Shown here: piece by piece, positions 22,029 through 31,316 of the stretch
Position numbering within the stretch: the first letter of the stretch is position 1
Layout of the letters: every line of letters starts with the position of its first letter
Assembly (NCBI GenBank): GCA_027452025.1
Contig: DAIDHI010000012.1
Span: 1-32,703, forward strand
Direction: 5' to 3'
Length of the DNA: 32,703 bases
From: Elusimicrobiota bacterium
GTDB lineage: Bacteria; Elusimicrobiota; Elusimicrobia; UBA1565; UBA9628
The notes under the pieces: generated by a model
Told to the model about the DNA's origin: nothing
What the model saw: only the letters and a program-made list of their open reading frames with translations
Databases searched by the model: none
Translations under genes and position numbers: made by a program

Positions 22029-24218
22029 GTACTTCTTCGCCTGAGCGTAGTTCGGGTCGACGGCCAGGGCGGCTTCGAGTTCGCGGCGCGCCGCCGCCTT
22101 GTCGCTCTTCCAGGCCAGGACGGCGAAATTGAAATGCGTCTCGGCCAGCGGGAACGCCGACAACGCGTCCTGGTAGGCTTGGCGCGCCTCCCCGGAATGG
22201 CCCGAGCGCTCGCAAGCCGCGCCGAGGTGAGTCAGGGCCTGGGCGAGGGCCTGCCTCATCGCGCGTTTGAGGTCCGGAAGGCTTCGGTATTCCACCGTCT
22301 CCCGCACGAGCCGGCCGTAGAGAGCCGCCTCCAAGCCGTAGTAGCGCCTGGCCGAGGAGAAGTCGCCGCGAGTGAAAGCCTCGTAGCCCAGAAACGAGGC
22401 GGCCTCGGGAGACGCCCAGTGAAGAGCCCAGCCCCGGCGCAGATCCTCCTCGCCCTGCGGCCTGCGGCCGGAGAACAGCTCGGAGGAGCCCAGGCGGGTC
22501 CAGCCTTGGGAATAGTCGTCGATGAGGTCCGACGTGAAAAAATCCGGCTGGTTGCCGTAGTCGTAGTCGCCCCGCAGCGCGGCCATCGACAAGAGGGAGC
22601 GCCCGCCGTCCTCGGCCCCGGCGGCCGGGGCGATGGCCCGCAGCAGGCCCTGCGGCGACGAGGCGACATCGGCCGGGAAATCCGCGTCGTAAGTAACGAA
22701 GGAAGGAGCGTTGGCCTGGCCGAAGCGCCGCCAATCGTCGGAGTCGCGCAGCGGCAGAAGCGCGGGGGCGTCCGGGCGCATGAGCCAATCGTGTTGATAC
22801 CAGGGCGAGCCGGCCAAGCCCTGGGAGACGAAGCGCAGATCCGGCCGAAGACCCTGGACGGTCTGGAAATACCAGAGGGTATAGAGCTGGATGTCCTTCT
22901 TGGCGGCGACCACGGCGCCGGGAGGGGCGCAGCGCGCCAGGTTGCGGGCGAAGTCGTAGTCGAAGAAGCGCTCGCGCATCTCGCGCTGCCTCCAGCGCCC
23001 CTGCAGAAGCGGCGCGGCGAGAAGCGCCGCGCAGGCCAAGACGGCCAAGGCGGGCGAGGCCGCCGCCCAGTCGCCCAGCCCCTCGGCGGCGAAGACGGCC
23101 AGAGCCGTCTCGGAGAGCAGATAATGCGGTTCGACGATGGCGGCCGCGTGAGGATTGAGGGGCATGTTGGCCATGGCGAGGAACACCGGGCCGCTCCAAA
23201 GCCAAGCGGCGGCCAGCCCCAGGCCCCGCTGCGGGTCGCGGCGCCAGCAGACCCAGGCGCCCCAGGCCGCCGCCGCCAAGCCGATCAATGAGAAATTGGT
23301 CCAGAGGTGCCGGGCGTACGCGGCCAGGTTGTCGCCGAAGCACTCGCCGGGCCGATAGTTCTTCGACAGGAGGTCGAGGGTTCCGCCGTAGCGAGTGCGC
23401 AGGACGGACTCGATGAAATTGGAAAGAACGGCCGGATGGTTCCAGTCCAGCCACGGTCCCGTCATCGAGCGCAGAGGCAGATAGGCGTAGGCCGACAGGC
23501 CGGCGAGGCCGGCCGCCGCTCCCAAGGCGAGCCACCGCCCGCGAGGCCTTCCCTCGCAGGCCCAGAACGCCGTCAGAGCCACGAGGGCGGCCATGGGCCA
23601 GTTGACGGAGAAGGCGATCATGCCGAGGGGAAAGGCCAGCAGGCTAAGGCCCGCCCAGCGGGCCGCGCCGCTGGCGCTTCCTTTATACAGCCCCAGCCAG
23701 AGCAGGCCCGGCGCCCAGAGCAGCACGTCGAGGCGATTGGACAAAGCTAACCCGGCGGCAAAGCAAAAGAAGAGCCAGCGCCTCTCGCCGTCGTCCTCGC
23801 GCAAGGCCAGGGCCGCCCACAAAAGACCGACCGCGCATAAGATCCAGCCGGAATACATCTCTTGGACCAGGGCCGTCGACCAGAAACTTCCGTTGAGGCC
23901 GAGGAGCAGCGCCGCCCCGAGGCCGGCGAGAGCGCCCCAGCGCCGGCGGCAAAGCTCGAAGAGCGCCGCCAGGGCCAGGGCGGCGAGCGTGGCGGAGAGA
24001 AGCGAGTCCCGGTAAGCGGGGCGCCCCAAGGGCAGAGAGTTCGCGGCGCGGGCCAGGAGCACGTAAAGCGGATAGCTGGTCGGATGCGAGACGCCCAAGG
24101 TGTAGGCGCTGGCGGCCATCTCGCCGGAATCGCGCCAGGGGGCCAGCGAGGGGGGGACCGAGGCGACGTAGAGGCCGAAGAACGTCAGGAAGACCAGCCC
24201 CGCCGCCGCTCGTTTCAT
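22005..24218 (-). CDS. DUF2723 GT-C-type membrane protein with TPR tail (copy 1)
   Basis: A 737-residue polytopic membrane protein. The N-terminal signature of DUF2723 is clear: DSGEMAASAYTLGVSHPTSYP then LYVLLARAANSLPLG, with Asp30 and Glu33 in the first external loop, where GT-C glycosyltransferases keep their catalytic acid. About eleven hydrophobic segments run to about residue 400. A soluble part follows with DYDFARNLARCAPPGAVVAA and VQGLRPDLRF, a block shared with the neighbouring copy. The last ~100 residues are TPR-like (AYQDALSAFPLAETHFNFAVLAW). DUF2723 includes human TMEM260, an O-mannosyltransferase, so a lipid-linked sugar transfer to exported proteins is plausible but unproven. 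It starts 4 bases after the stop of copy 2, so the two are co-transcribed. Confidence 0.85.
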   Translation of the reverse strand: MKRAAAGLVFLTFFGLYVASVPPSLAPWRDSGEMAASAYTLGVSHPTSYPLYVLLARAANSLPLGRPAYRDSLLSATLAALALAALFELCRRRWGALAGLGAALLLGLNGSFWSTALVQEMYSGWILCAVGLLWAALALREDDGERRWLFFCFAAGLALSNRLDVLLWAPGLLWLGLYKGSASGAARWAGLSLLAFPLGMIAFSVNWPMAALVALTAFWACEGRPRGRWLALGAAAGLAGLSAYAYLPLRSMTGPWLDWNHPAVLSNFIESVLRTRYGGTLDLLSKNYRPGECFGDNLAAYARHLWTNFSLIGLAAAAWGAWVCWRRDPQRGLGLAAAWLWSGPVFLAMANMPLNPHAAAIVEPHYLLSETALAVFAAEGLGDWAAASPALAVLACAALLAAPLLQGRWRQREMRERFFDYDFARNLARCAPPGAVVAAKKDIQLYTLWYFQTVQGLRPDLRFVSQGLAGSPWYQHDWLMRPDAPALLPLRDSDDWRRFGQANAPSFVTYDADFPADVASSPQGLLRAIAPAAGAEDGGRSLLSMAALRGDYDYGNQPDFFTSDLIDDYSQGWTRLGSSELFSGRRPQGEEDLRRGWALHWASPEAASFLGYEAFTRGDFSSARRYYGLEAALYGRLVRETVEYRSLPDLKRAMRQALAQALTHLGAACERSGHSGEARQAYQDALSAFPLAETHFNFAVLAWKSDKAAARRELEAALAVDPNYAQAKKYLALLGRP

Positions 24219-24222
24219 CGTA

Positions 24223-26295
24223 TCAGCTGCTGCTCGAGCGCGCCCTCCGGCGCGCCTCGGCCGCGAGTCCGGGCAGCTGCGGCTGCCGGCACCCGAGCGC
24301 GAGAGCGCGCTGGAAGCGCTCGGCCGCCCGCGTCCATTGGCCCGCCCGGAAAGCGAGCAGCCCCAGGTCGTAATAGGCCCGGCTGGAGCGAGGATCGGCC
24401 TGCAACGCCAATTGATACCATTTTAGCGCCGCCTCCGACCTGCCCTGCGCCAGCGCGACGGCCCCGAGATTGCAGCGCGCCTCGGCGTCGCCGGGGGCCT
24501 GGGCGGCCTGCCACTCCAGCAGGAGGCGCGCGTCCTCCCATCGGCGCTTTTGGGCCGCCCAGGAGCCGAAGAGACCGGCCAGGTAGGCCGTCTGGGGGCC
24601 GACCCAAAGCGCGTCGCCGCCGAGATTCCGGGACAGCCGCAGCTGCTCGAGCGCCTCCTTCCATCTCCCTTGGGAGGCCAGCCAACGCGCCTTCATCGCG
24701 GGATAGTAGGCGGCGATCGCCCGGTCGCGGTAATGCGCGCGGCAAAGCGCGGGCTCGAATCGATCCGGGTAGATGCGCCATAAGGCTCGCGATTCCTCGG
24801 GCCGGTCGACGAGGCCGCCGGCCGCCGCCCGCTCGAGCAGCCCGGCGGCGACGAGCGCGCGGCCGGGCAGGATCTCCTCGCGCAGCGTGCTGTAGTAGAG
24901 CGGCTCCCGGGCGGCGATCCACGACTCGACGACCCGCCGGCGCTCTTCCCGGTCCTCGGGGCTCAAGAGCCGGAAATCGTCGCCGTAGACGTTGTGGAAG
25001 ACCAGGGCGCCCCGATCGTGGACGTCCAAGTTCGGCCGCAGGCCCTGGGCGTAGCGCAGGAAGGCCAGCGAGTAGAACGTATCGTCGCCGCCGTCTATGA
25101 ACAGCGCCGCCGAGGGCGGGGCGCTGCGCAAGACGTTGCGGCCGTAGTCGTAAGCCGAAAAATCCCCGCGCAGGCGCCACCCCGAGGAACCGGCGGCGCA
25201 CCAAGCCAGTCCCGCGGCCGCGCAGGCCGCCCAAGCGGCGCGACCCGGCCCTTTCGCCCGCCAAAGCCCTTCAAAAGCCGCGGCCGTCAGCGCGCAGAGG
25301 CCGATCCCCGGCGCGATCGCGAAGCGCTCGAGAGCCGACGCGGTTTGGGCGTCGAAAGGCGGGCGCCCTATCAATAGGAACAGTGGCCCGAAAGCAGCGA
25401 CCCACAAGAGCGAAAAGCCGGCGTCGAGCCCCAAGCCGAGCGGCGCCCAGACAACCGCCCCGGCCGCCGCCAAGACCGTCCAGGGTCCGAGGCCGCGCCA
25501 AGATTGGCCCGCCCACCGGGCGACCTCGCGCGCGGCGGCCGCCGCGCCCGTGCCGGTCGCGCCGGCCGCCGTCAGCGACAGGGAGCCGTAGTCCCGGCGA
25601 AGCAAGACGCGCCAAAAGCGCGCCCAGTCGTCCGGCCTGCCCCAATCCAGCGGCGTCGCCGCCGCGGCCCGCAGCGGCAGGAACGCGTAGCAAGAAAGCC
25701 CGGCCGCGAAAAAGAGCGCGCCCCAAAGCGCCGCTTGCGCCCGCCGGGCGCCCGGTGCGGGGCGCCGGAGGGCCGCCCACGCCGCGGGGATCAATGCCAG
25801 CACGACGGTCTGATGATTGGCCGCGCCCAGGCCCAGGCACAAGCCGAGCGCGGCGGCGCAGCGCTGGCTCCAAGGATCTTGGCGCGAGCGCGCGCATATC
25901 CAGAAGACGGCGCACAGCACCAGGGAGTTGAGGGCGAAGACTTCGCTGGTGCCGGCGTCGTAGCGCCAGAGCGGGGAAAGGCCGAGAAGGGCGCTGGCCG
26001 AGACCCTCGCGGCGCGTCCTATCCCGAGCCGCCGCAGCGCGTCGCAAAGCAGCGCCAACGCGGCGGCCGCGCAGACGGCCGACAGCAGATTGGTGCGATA
26101 GCCCCAATTGCCGAAAGGGAAGGCCGCGCCGAGCAGCCGGGCGAGCAGGACGTAGTGGGGATAGCCCGGAGCGTGAGCCACGCCGAGGACCCTCGCGCAG
26201 GCGGCGAATTCGCCGCAGTCCCCGAAGGTGACAGCCGGCGCCATGGTCAAGACTCCCAGCGCCGCGAAGGCGAGGCCGAGGGTGATCTCCGTCAC
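24223..26295 (-). CDS. DUF2723 GT-C-type membrane protein with TPR tail (copy 2)
   Basis: A 690-residue paralogue of the next gene in the same operon. It has the DUF2723 signature DCGEFAACARVLGVAHAPGYPHYVLLAR near the start (Asp26, Glu29, His41). About ten membrane segments follow. A soluble section has AYDYGRNVLRSAPPSAALFIDGGDD and AQGLRPNLDVHD, and then two or more TPR units (RCNLGAVALAQGRSEAALKWYQLALQADP, AYYDLGLLAFRAG) close the protein. I chose the GTG at 26295 because the family signature begins right after it and a -10-like TATAAG lies 9 bases before it. The frame runs open upstream into the preceding gene, but that part reads as noise. Codon composition is like that of its neighbours, so no recent transfer is suggested. 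Confidence 0.83.
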   Translation of the reverse strand: MTEITLGLAFAALGVLTMAPAVTFGDCGEFAACARVLGVAHAPGYPHYVLLARLLGAAFPFGNWGYRTNLLSAVCAAAALALLCDALRRLGIGRAARVSASALLGLSPLWRYDAGTSEVFALNSLVLCAVFWICARSRQDPWSQRCAAALGLCLGLGAANHQTVVLALIPAAWAALRRPAPGARRAQAALWGALFFAAGLSCYAFLPLRAAAATPLDWGRPDDWARFWRVLLRRDYGSLSLTAAGATGTGAAAAAREVARWAGQSWRGLGPWTVLAAAGAVVWAPLGLGLDAGFSLLWVAAFGPLFLLIGRPPFDAQTASALERFAIAPGIGLCALTAAAFEGLWRAKGPGRAAWAACAAAGLAWCAAGSSGWRLRGDFSAYDYGRNVLRSAPPSAALFIDGGDDTFYSLAFLRYAQGLRPNLDVHDRGALVFHNVYGDDFRLLSPEDREERRRVVESWIAAREPLYYSTLREEILPGRALVAAGLLERAAAGGLVDRPEESRALWRIYPDRFEPALCRAHYRDRAIAAYYPAMKARWLASQGRWKEALEQLRLSRNLGGDALWVGPQTAYLAGLFGSWAAQKRRWEDARLLLEWQAAQAPGDAEARCNLGAVALAQGRSEAALKWYQLALQADPRSSRAYYDLGLLAFRAGQWTRAAERFQRALALGCRQPQLPGLAAEARRRARSSSS

Positions 26296-26304
26296 TCGGG
26301 AAAT

Positions 26305-26310
26305 CTTATA
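26305..26310 (-). promoter_or_regulatory. -10-like element before DUF2723 copy 2
   Basis: TATAAG on the minus strand stands in an AT-rich island (26301-26320) 9 bases before the GTG at 26295. The spacing equals that of rpsO. No Shine-Dalgarno sequence is present and no good -35 box is visible. Confidence 0.4.
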
Positions 26311-26330
26311 TCTTTTTCTAGGACGATTGC

Positions 26331-28547
26331 CTATGGCAAGCCGCGCCGGCGCCGCAGGCCCCATTCCGCCACGAAGAGGCCGGCCGTCAGCCAAAGCCAG
26401 GGAGCCGACTGCCACGGTTCGGCGCGCCGGCGCACCTGCGCCTCGACGCGCGGAGGCGGCAGGCGGGACAAAAGGGCGGCCGCGTCGGCGCCCGAAGCGT
26501 CCTGGAACGTTCCGCCCGTCTGGTCGGAGGCGGCCTTGAGCCACGGGCGGTCCACGGGCTCCTCCTGCGAGCCTTCCCACACGAAGCGCACCTCGTCTTG
26601 ACCCCACACGCGTCCGTGATAGCGCGCGGTGGCGCGCAGGCGGTGCACGCCCGCGGCCAGTCCCGTCAGCTCGATGGAAAAGACCCCCGGCTCCGTCTCC
26701 ACGGCAGGCACCTCGCGGGCGGGCTTGCCCGGCGGCGTCCACAGGACCGTGACCTGGGCGGCCGAACGCTCCACCGGACGGAAGCCCTCGTCGAAGACCC
26801 TCAGCGAGAACGTCGCCGGCTCGCGGGGCGGCAGGCGGTCGGGCAGGGGGGCGAATTTGACCTTCGACAAATCGAGCGTGCCCGTCAAATACCGCACGAC
26901 CCGCGACCAGAAGCGCGCGTAGAAAGACGAGGTGCGCCAGTCCTGCGCGGCGCCCAGCCGCCAGCGCCAGGTCGAATCCGTCCCGAGGAGCATCACCTTG
27001 CCGCGCCCGAAGTCCCGGATCGCGGCGACGGGCAGCGGCTGGCCCGACTCGGTCTTCTGCCCCGGATTGACCGCCAGCACCGTCGCCGAGGGGCGCACGG
27101 AGCCGAAGCGCGCGAAGCCCTCGAGCTCGGGCAGAGCCTCCCAGGCCTTGCGCGACTCGTCGGGCGTCTCGTAGAGGTCGACGAGCGGATGCCCGGGCGC
27201 GGACGGCTTGGCCCGAAACAGGCCCGGCACGTAATCCGGGCTCGCGCCCGCGGCGAGCGTGACGGGCAGCATCTCCTCGAGCGGCGTGCCCCGGTAGCCG
27301 CCGAGATCGAAGGAATTCTCGCCCCCGATGACGAGCAGCGCCCCGCCGCGCGCGACGAAGTCGCGCAGGGAAGCGAGATAGGACACGGGCAGCCGAAAGC
27401 GCGCGTAGGAGAAATTCTCGAGGATGAAGAGGTCGAACTGGCCCAGATCCTGCACGAAGATCTGCTCGGCCGGGAACGGAATGAGCGAGAGCTCGTCGTC
27501 GGGCACGAGCGTCGGATTGTCCGGGTTTCTCAGGATCACGAAAGAGACGAGCTCATGATTAGGATTGGACTTGAGGAATTGCCTGAGAAAGGCGTATTCG
27601 GGGCTTGGACGCCCCGAAAGGTACATGATGCGGTATTTCTGGCGTACGATCTCCACGCGGAAGGCGCGGCTGACCGAGGCGACTCCGGGCGCGCCGGCCG
27701 AAAGCCGGTAGCGCTCCGTGCCCAGAGACGACGCGATCGCCGTCCAGGTGGCGTGCCAGGCGTCGAAGTCCGCGTTGAACCGGGCATCGGCCTCCTGCAC
27801 CGGCTCCCAGACGCCGGGCTGCCCGTTGACCTCGCGCGAAAGCTTGACGTGGACCGTCCGGCCCGCGAGGCCGTAGCCCTCCAGGGTGGTCGAGACGCTG
27901 AAGCTGCCGTGGAGGAAGGCGAAGTCCGGAGGCCGAACCTCGGAAAAGGACAGGGAGCGGCCACGGCGCTTGGGGCCGACGGCCAAGGCGTCCAAAGGCG
28001 CCTTGAGATCGGCCAAGGCCCGGCCAAGCTGAGGGTCCGGCTCGGCGCTTCCGTCCGACAGCAGCCAATAGCGCGCGGCTCCGACCGAAGCCGGATCGGA
28101 GGCGACGTCGGAAAGCGCGTCCGAAGCATGGAACGCGGAGGCCGAAGGAAGCAGCGCCAGCGCCTGGTCCCAGCCCGACAGGCGCCGGCCCTGCCCGGAG
28201 ACGGCGAAGAAGACCGGATCGGCGCGCTCCTCGATGAGGGCGCGATTGCGCTTGAGGAAGGCTTGGGCCTGGCGCAGTCGCGTGACTCCCTTCCCGGCGG
28301 ACCCGCCCATCGAATGACCGTCGTCTATGAGGATGGCGAGCTTGGGCTTGACCCTGAGCGGGGAGCGCAGCGTCAAGGCGGGCTTGAGCAGGGCGATGAT
28401 CAGGCCGGCAGCGGCCGCCGCGCGCAGCGCCTTGAGCGAGCGCGGCCCCCGCGCGCGGGCCAGATGCCAGAAAAGCGCCGCCGCGACGGCGGCGGCAAAG
28501 ACGGCGGCGCCCGCGCCGCCGCCCCACTCCAAGCCCACGGGCGTCAC
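26331..28547 (-). CDS. Membrane protein with degenerate VWA and GATase-like domains
   Basis: A 738-residue inner-membrane protein with two N-terminal helices (about 11-29 and 42-58) and one at the C-terminus (about 717-733). Residues 68-195 form a VWA-like domain, but the metal site reads D75-D-G77-H-S79 where DxSxS is expected, so the first serine is lost. Later, IMYLSGRPSPEYAFLRQFL and the DLFILENFSY to GGALLVIGGENSFDLGGY block form a class I glutamine-amidotransferase-like fold without the catalytic cysteine motif. An Ig-like beta domain (about 575-660) follows. This architecture is common as the last gene of MoxR-DUF58-BatA clusters in diderm bacteria; its role is unknown. Its GTG overlaps the stop of the upstream gene (GTGA). 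Confidence 0.82.
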   Translation of the reverse strand: MTPVGLEWGGGAGAAVFAAAVAAALFWHLARARGPRSLKALRAAAAAGLIIALLKPALTLRSPLRVKPKLAILIDDGHSMGGSAGKGVTRLRQAQAFLKRNRALIEERADPVFFAVSGQGRRLSGWDQALALLPSASAFHASDALSDVASDPASVGAARYWLLSDGSAEPDPQLGRALADLKAPLDALAVGPKRRGRSLSFSEVRPPDFAFLHGSFSVSTTLEGYGLAGRTVHVKLSREVNGQPGVWEPVQEADARFNADFDAWHATWTAIASSLGTERYRLSAGAPGVASVSRAFRVEIVRQKYRIMYLSGRPSPEYAFLRQFLKSNPNHELVSFVILRNPDNPTLVPDDELSLIPFPAEQIFVQDLGQFDLFILENFSYARFRLPVSYLASLRDFVARGGALLVIGGENSFDLGGYRGTPLEEMLPVTLAAGASPDYVPGLFRAKPSAPGHPLVDLYETPDESRKAWEALPELEGFARFGSVRPSATVLAVNPGQKTESGQPLPVAAIRDFGRGKVMLLGTDSTWRWRLGAAQDWRTSSFYARFWSRVVRYLTGTLDLSKVKFAPLPDRLPPREPATFSLRVFDEGFRPVERSAAQVTVLWTPPGKPAREVPAVETEPGVFSIELTGLAAGVHRLRATARYHGRVWGQDEVRFVWEGSQEEPVDRPWLKAASDQTGGTFQDASGADAAALLSRLPPPRVEAQVRRRAEPWQSAPWLWLTAGLFVAEWGLRRRRGLP

Positions 28548-31309
28548 GGCTCGCCCATCCTCATCTTCTGCATCAGATACGGCTGATGGACGGCGTCGGC
28601 CTTATAGCTGCCGGTCAGCGCGTACATCACGATGTTGAGCGCTAGACGCCGGCCATCCTGGCACTGCGCCGGTCCGCCCGGCTGGCACTGGTAGGCGGGC
28701 TGCCCGAGGGCGTCTTTGACCCAGACGCCGAGCAGGTCGTCGCGCGAGTAGATGACGGCGGTTCGGCCGTCCCACGAGACGCCTTCGAGCGCCTCGGCGC
28801 CCGCGCGCCCGCCCGGGCGGCGCAGGAGGAAGAAAGTCTTGTAGACGACGTGATCCGGCGGCAAAGCAGCCAAGGGCGCCTCGGGCAGCGCCTCGGAAAG
28901 GGTCTTCCTGACCCAGCGGTCGAAGGAGCCCGGCGGCCCTCCCGAGGCGTCCTCGATCCAAAGCAGCCCTCCGGCCGACAGGTAGTCCCGCAGAGCCCGC
29001 AACTCGGGGTCGGATAGCGGCGCCGGGGCCTCGCGGCCGGCCAAGACGACCATCGGCGAGTAAAACAGCCCGGGATCGGTCAGCGACGAGAGCACGCGCG
29101 GCTGCGGAGACGACAGCACGCTCGTGACCGTCGAGAGCATCTCCAATAACTCCGAGGGCGCCGTAGGATACGGATTCCAGTCCGGCCCCAGGCGCAGTTG
29201 AGTCCAGACGAAGCGGTCCGCCGTGGCCGTCGATGCCCGCCACGCCGCCGGCTGAGCGCGCGCCGGCGAGTTCAGCGCGAGCAGCAGCACCGCCGCCGCC
29301 GCGGCCGCAGTGGCGCCCGAGAGCGCCATCTCGACGACGACCCATGCCGCGCAGAAGCCGAGCAGGGCTCCTCGCGCCTGGCGGCCGAGCACCGCCCTTC
29401 GGAAATCAGCGACCGTGCTCTCCTCGCCGAGCGTGCGCCAAGGCGGGGAAGGCAGCGCCGTCAGGTCGCTTTCGCCGCCCGAGCGGTCGACGTTGACGGC
29501 AAAGACCGTCGGCGGCGCCGCGCCGTCCTGCGTCATCTCGTAGAGGCCCGGCCGCTCCGTCTGGGCGAACTCCGCTCGCCGGGCGCGCACGTACACCGTC
29601 GTCAGCGAGCCGTCGGGCGAGCGAAAGTGCACCCGCTCCGGAGCGGCCTGCGACGCGGACCACTGCCGCGACAGCGGGCGGCCGACCAGCGACTGGAAGC
29701 TGCTCGTGGGGTTGCGGTCGTCGACGCCGCACAGGTCGAGCGCCACCGTCTCGAGCCAGGCCGGGAAGACAGGCTTGAGCGCGAGATTGCTCCAGCGCGC
29801 GTCCAGCGAAGCCGCCCACACGGCGACGCGCCCGCGGCCGAGACCGCCCAGCACGAGCAGCGGATAGCCGGTGGAAGAGCGCAGCCAGACCTCGGCGCCG
29901 CGCCGGGGCGTGAGGAGCCGGTAGCGGCCCAGCTCCACCGTGGAGAGATCGAAGCCTCGCGACAGCGCGGGGTCCGCGGCCGGGCCGGGCTTGAGCCCGG
30001 GCGGGTCGCCCTCCACGAGCGCCCCGATCCCGGCCGGAAGGATGGAGTCGATGGACTCCCAGGCCTGGCCCGAGCTGCGGGAGCCGGGCAGAACCCAGAG
30101 GCCGCCGCCGCGCTCGACAAAGGAGCGCAGTCGTCCCAGCTGCGCCGAGCCCAACGGGGGAAAATCGCACAGCAGCACGGCGCGATAGTCGGATAGGGGC
30201 AGCGAGTCGAGCTGGTCTAGACGGGCGAAGTCCGCGGACAGGCCGAGCAGTTGCGCCGAGCCTCCCAGCAGCTGCCGCAGGAAAAACCCGGCCGACGGCG
30301 CCTGGAAGAAGTCCGGAGCGGCGTAGAGGACGAGGACCTTGGGGCGCGCCGGGTGGCGGAAGGAAAAGAAGAAATCGTCATCGGCAGGCAGGGCATCGGC
30401 GCGCAGCGAAGCGCGGCCGGACCAGGACGGGCGCGACTGGTCCTCGGGAGGCGGCAGGTCGAAGGACGCGGCCTGCTCGCCGCCGGCGCTGCGAAGAGCT
30501 TCCGTCTGCGCGCGCCGGCCGGAGAGCCACACGTCAACGGAGGCCACGCCGGGGGAAAGCCCCTGCGCGCGCACGGCGAGCTTGGGGTGCGCCGCGCTGC
30601 TGCCGAGCGCCGCCTGCGCCGAGGCCACGTAAGCGTTGGGCGACGGCCCTCGCCATCCGAGGGACAGCCACGTCACCCCCGGCGAGCGCTCGACCGGCTC
30701 CTTCCAGCCGTGCCGGGCCCCGTCGGAAAGCAGCACGACGGCGCGGCGGCGAAGCGCCTGCCGCGAGAGCAGCTCCTGCGCGGCGCGCAGGGCCGGCGCG
30801 AAGTCCGTGCCGCGGAAGGTGAGCCTGGCCCGCGACAGCGCGCCAAGCGCCTGCGCCGGAGTCTGCCAGGACAGCTGCGGCGTCTCCAGCCGATCGGAGA
30901 ACACGCCCACGGCGACGCGGTCGGCGGGGCCGAGCGAGCGGATGATCTCTTCGCCGCGGCGCTTGGCCAGCTCGAAGCGGGTCTTGCCCGCCTCCAAATA
31001 TCCCATGGAATAGGACGAATCGAGGAGCAGAACGACGTCCGCCCCGTCTCCTGCGGCCGGGCCGCGCGAGCCCTCCAGCACAGGCGCGGCGTAAGCCAAG
31101 ACCAGGGCCGCCACGATCAGCGTGCGCGCCAGCAGCAGCAGCCACTGCTTGAGCAGGGCGCGCGGCCGCGCGCGGGCCAAGGCCCGGCGCAGCAGCGACA
31201 GATCGCTGAAGGGCTGGGGCTTGGCCTGTCGGCGCGCGAGCAGATGCAGGAGCAGCGGCCCCGCGGCCAGCGGCAGCGCCCAGAGCGCGGCGGGATAGAG
31301 GAAGCTCAT
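28544..31309 (-). CDS. BatA-like VWA membrane protein fused to a DUF4159 domain
   Basis: A 921-residue fusion. The N-terminal BatA double-helix domain (about 4-26 and 54-75) is followed by a VWA domain (about 90-225) with an intact metal-site motif DSSYS (Asp97, Ser99, Ser101). A GATase-like module (KVLVLYAAPDFFQ, then RGGGLWVLPGSRSS) and an Ig-like part follow. A typical terminal helix GALLGFCAAWVVVEMALS ends near residue 664. Directly after it lies a signal-peptide-like segment from Met661 to SPARA-QPA (cut after about Ala685). A complete DUF4159 domain then runs from about 697 to 910 (WTQLRLGPDWNPYPTAPSELL, PMVVLAGREAP, GGLLWIEDASGG, LPPDHVVYKTFF). In other genomes these two are usually separate neighbouring genes. 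The start at 31309 fits the BatA family, since 29 extra codons upstream are noise overlapping the DUF58 gene. Confidence 0.85.
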   Translation of the reverse strand: MSFLYPAALWALPLAAGPLLLHLLARRQAKPQPFSDLSLLRRALARARPRALLKQWLLLLARTLIVAALVLAYAAPVLEGSRGPAAGDGADVVLLLDSSYSMGYLEAGKTRFELAKRRGEEIIRSLGPADRVAVGVFSDRLETPQLSWQTPAQALGALSRARLTFRGTDFAPALRAAQELLSRQALRRRAVVLLSDGARHGWKEPVERSPGVTWLSLGWRGPSPNAYVASAQAALGSSAAHPKLAVRAQGLSPGVASVDVWLSGRRAQTEALRSAGGEQAASFDLPPPEDQSRPSWSGRASLRADALPADDDFFFSFRHPARPKVLVLYAAPDFFQAPSAGFFLRQLLGGSAQLLGLSADFARLDQLDSLPLSDYRAVLLCDFPPLGSAQLGRLRSFVERGGGLWVLPGSRSSGQAWESIDSILPAGIGALVEGDPPGLKPGPAADPALSRGFDLSTVELGRYRLLTPRRGAEVWLRSSTGYPLLVLGGLGRGRVAVWAASLDARWSNLALKPVFPAWLETVALDLCGVDDRNPTSSFQSLVGRPLSRQWSASQAAPERVHFRSPDGSLTTVYVRARRAEFAQTERPGLYEMTQDGAAPPTVFAVNVDRSGGESDLTALPSPPWRTLGEESTVADFRRAVLGRQARGALLGFCAAWVVVEMALSGATAAAAAAVLLLALNSPARAQPAAWRASTATADRFVWTQLRLGPDWNPYPTAPSELLEMLSTVTSVLSSPQPRVLSSLTDPGLFYSPMVVLAGREAPAPLSDPELRALRDYLSAGGLLWIEDASGGPPGSFDRWVRKTLSEALPEAPLAALPPDHVVYKTFFLLRRPGGRAGAEALEGVSWDGRTAVIYSRDDLLGVWVKDALGQPAYQCQPGGPAQCQDGRRLALNIVMYALTGSYKADAVHQPYLMQKMRMGEP

Positions 31310-31316
31310 GTCCGCT

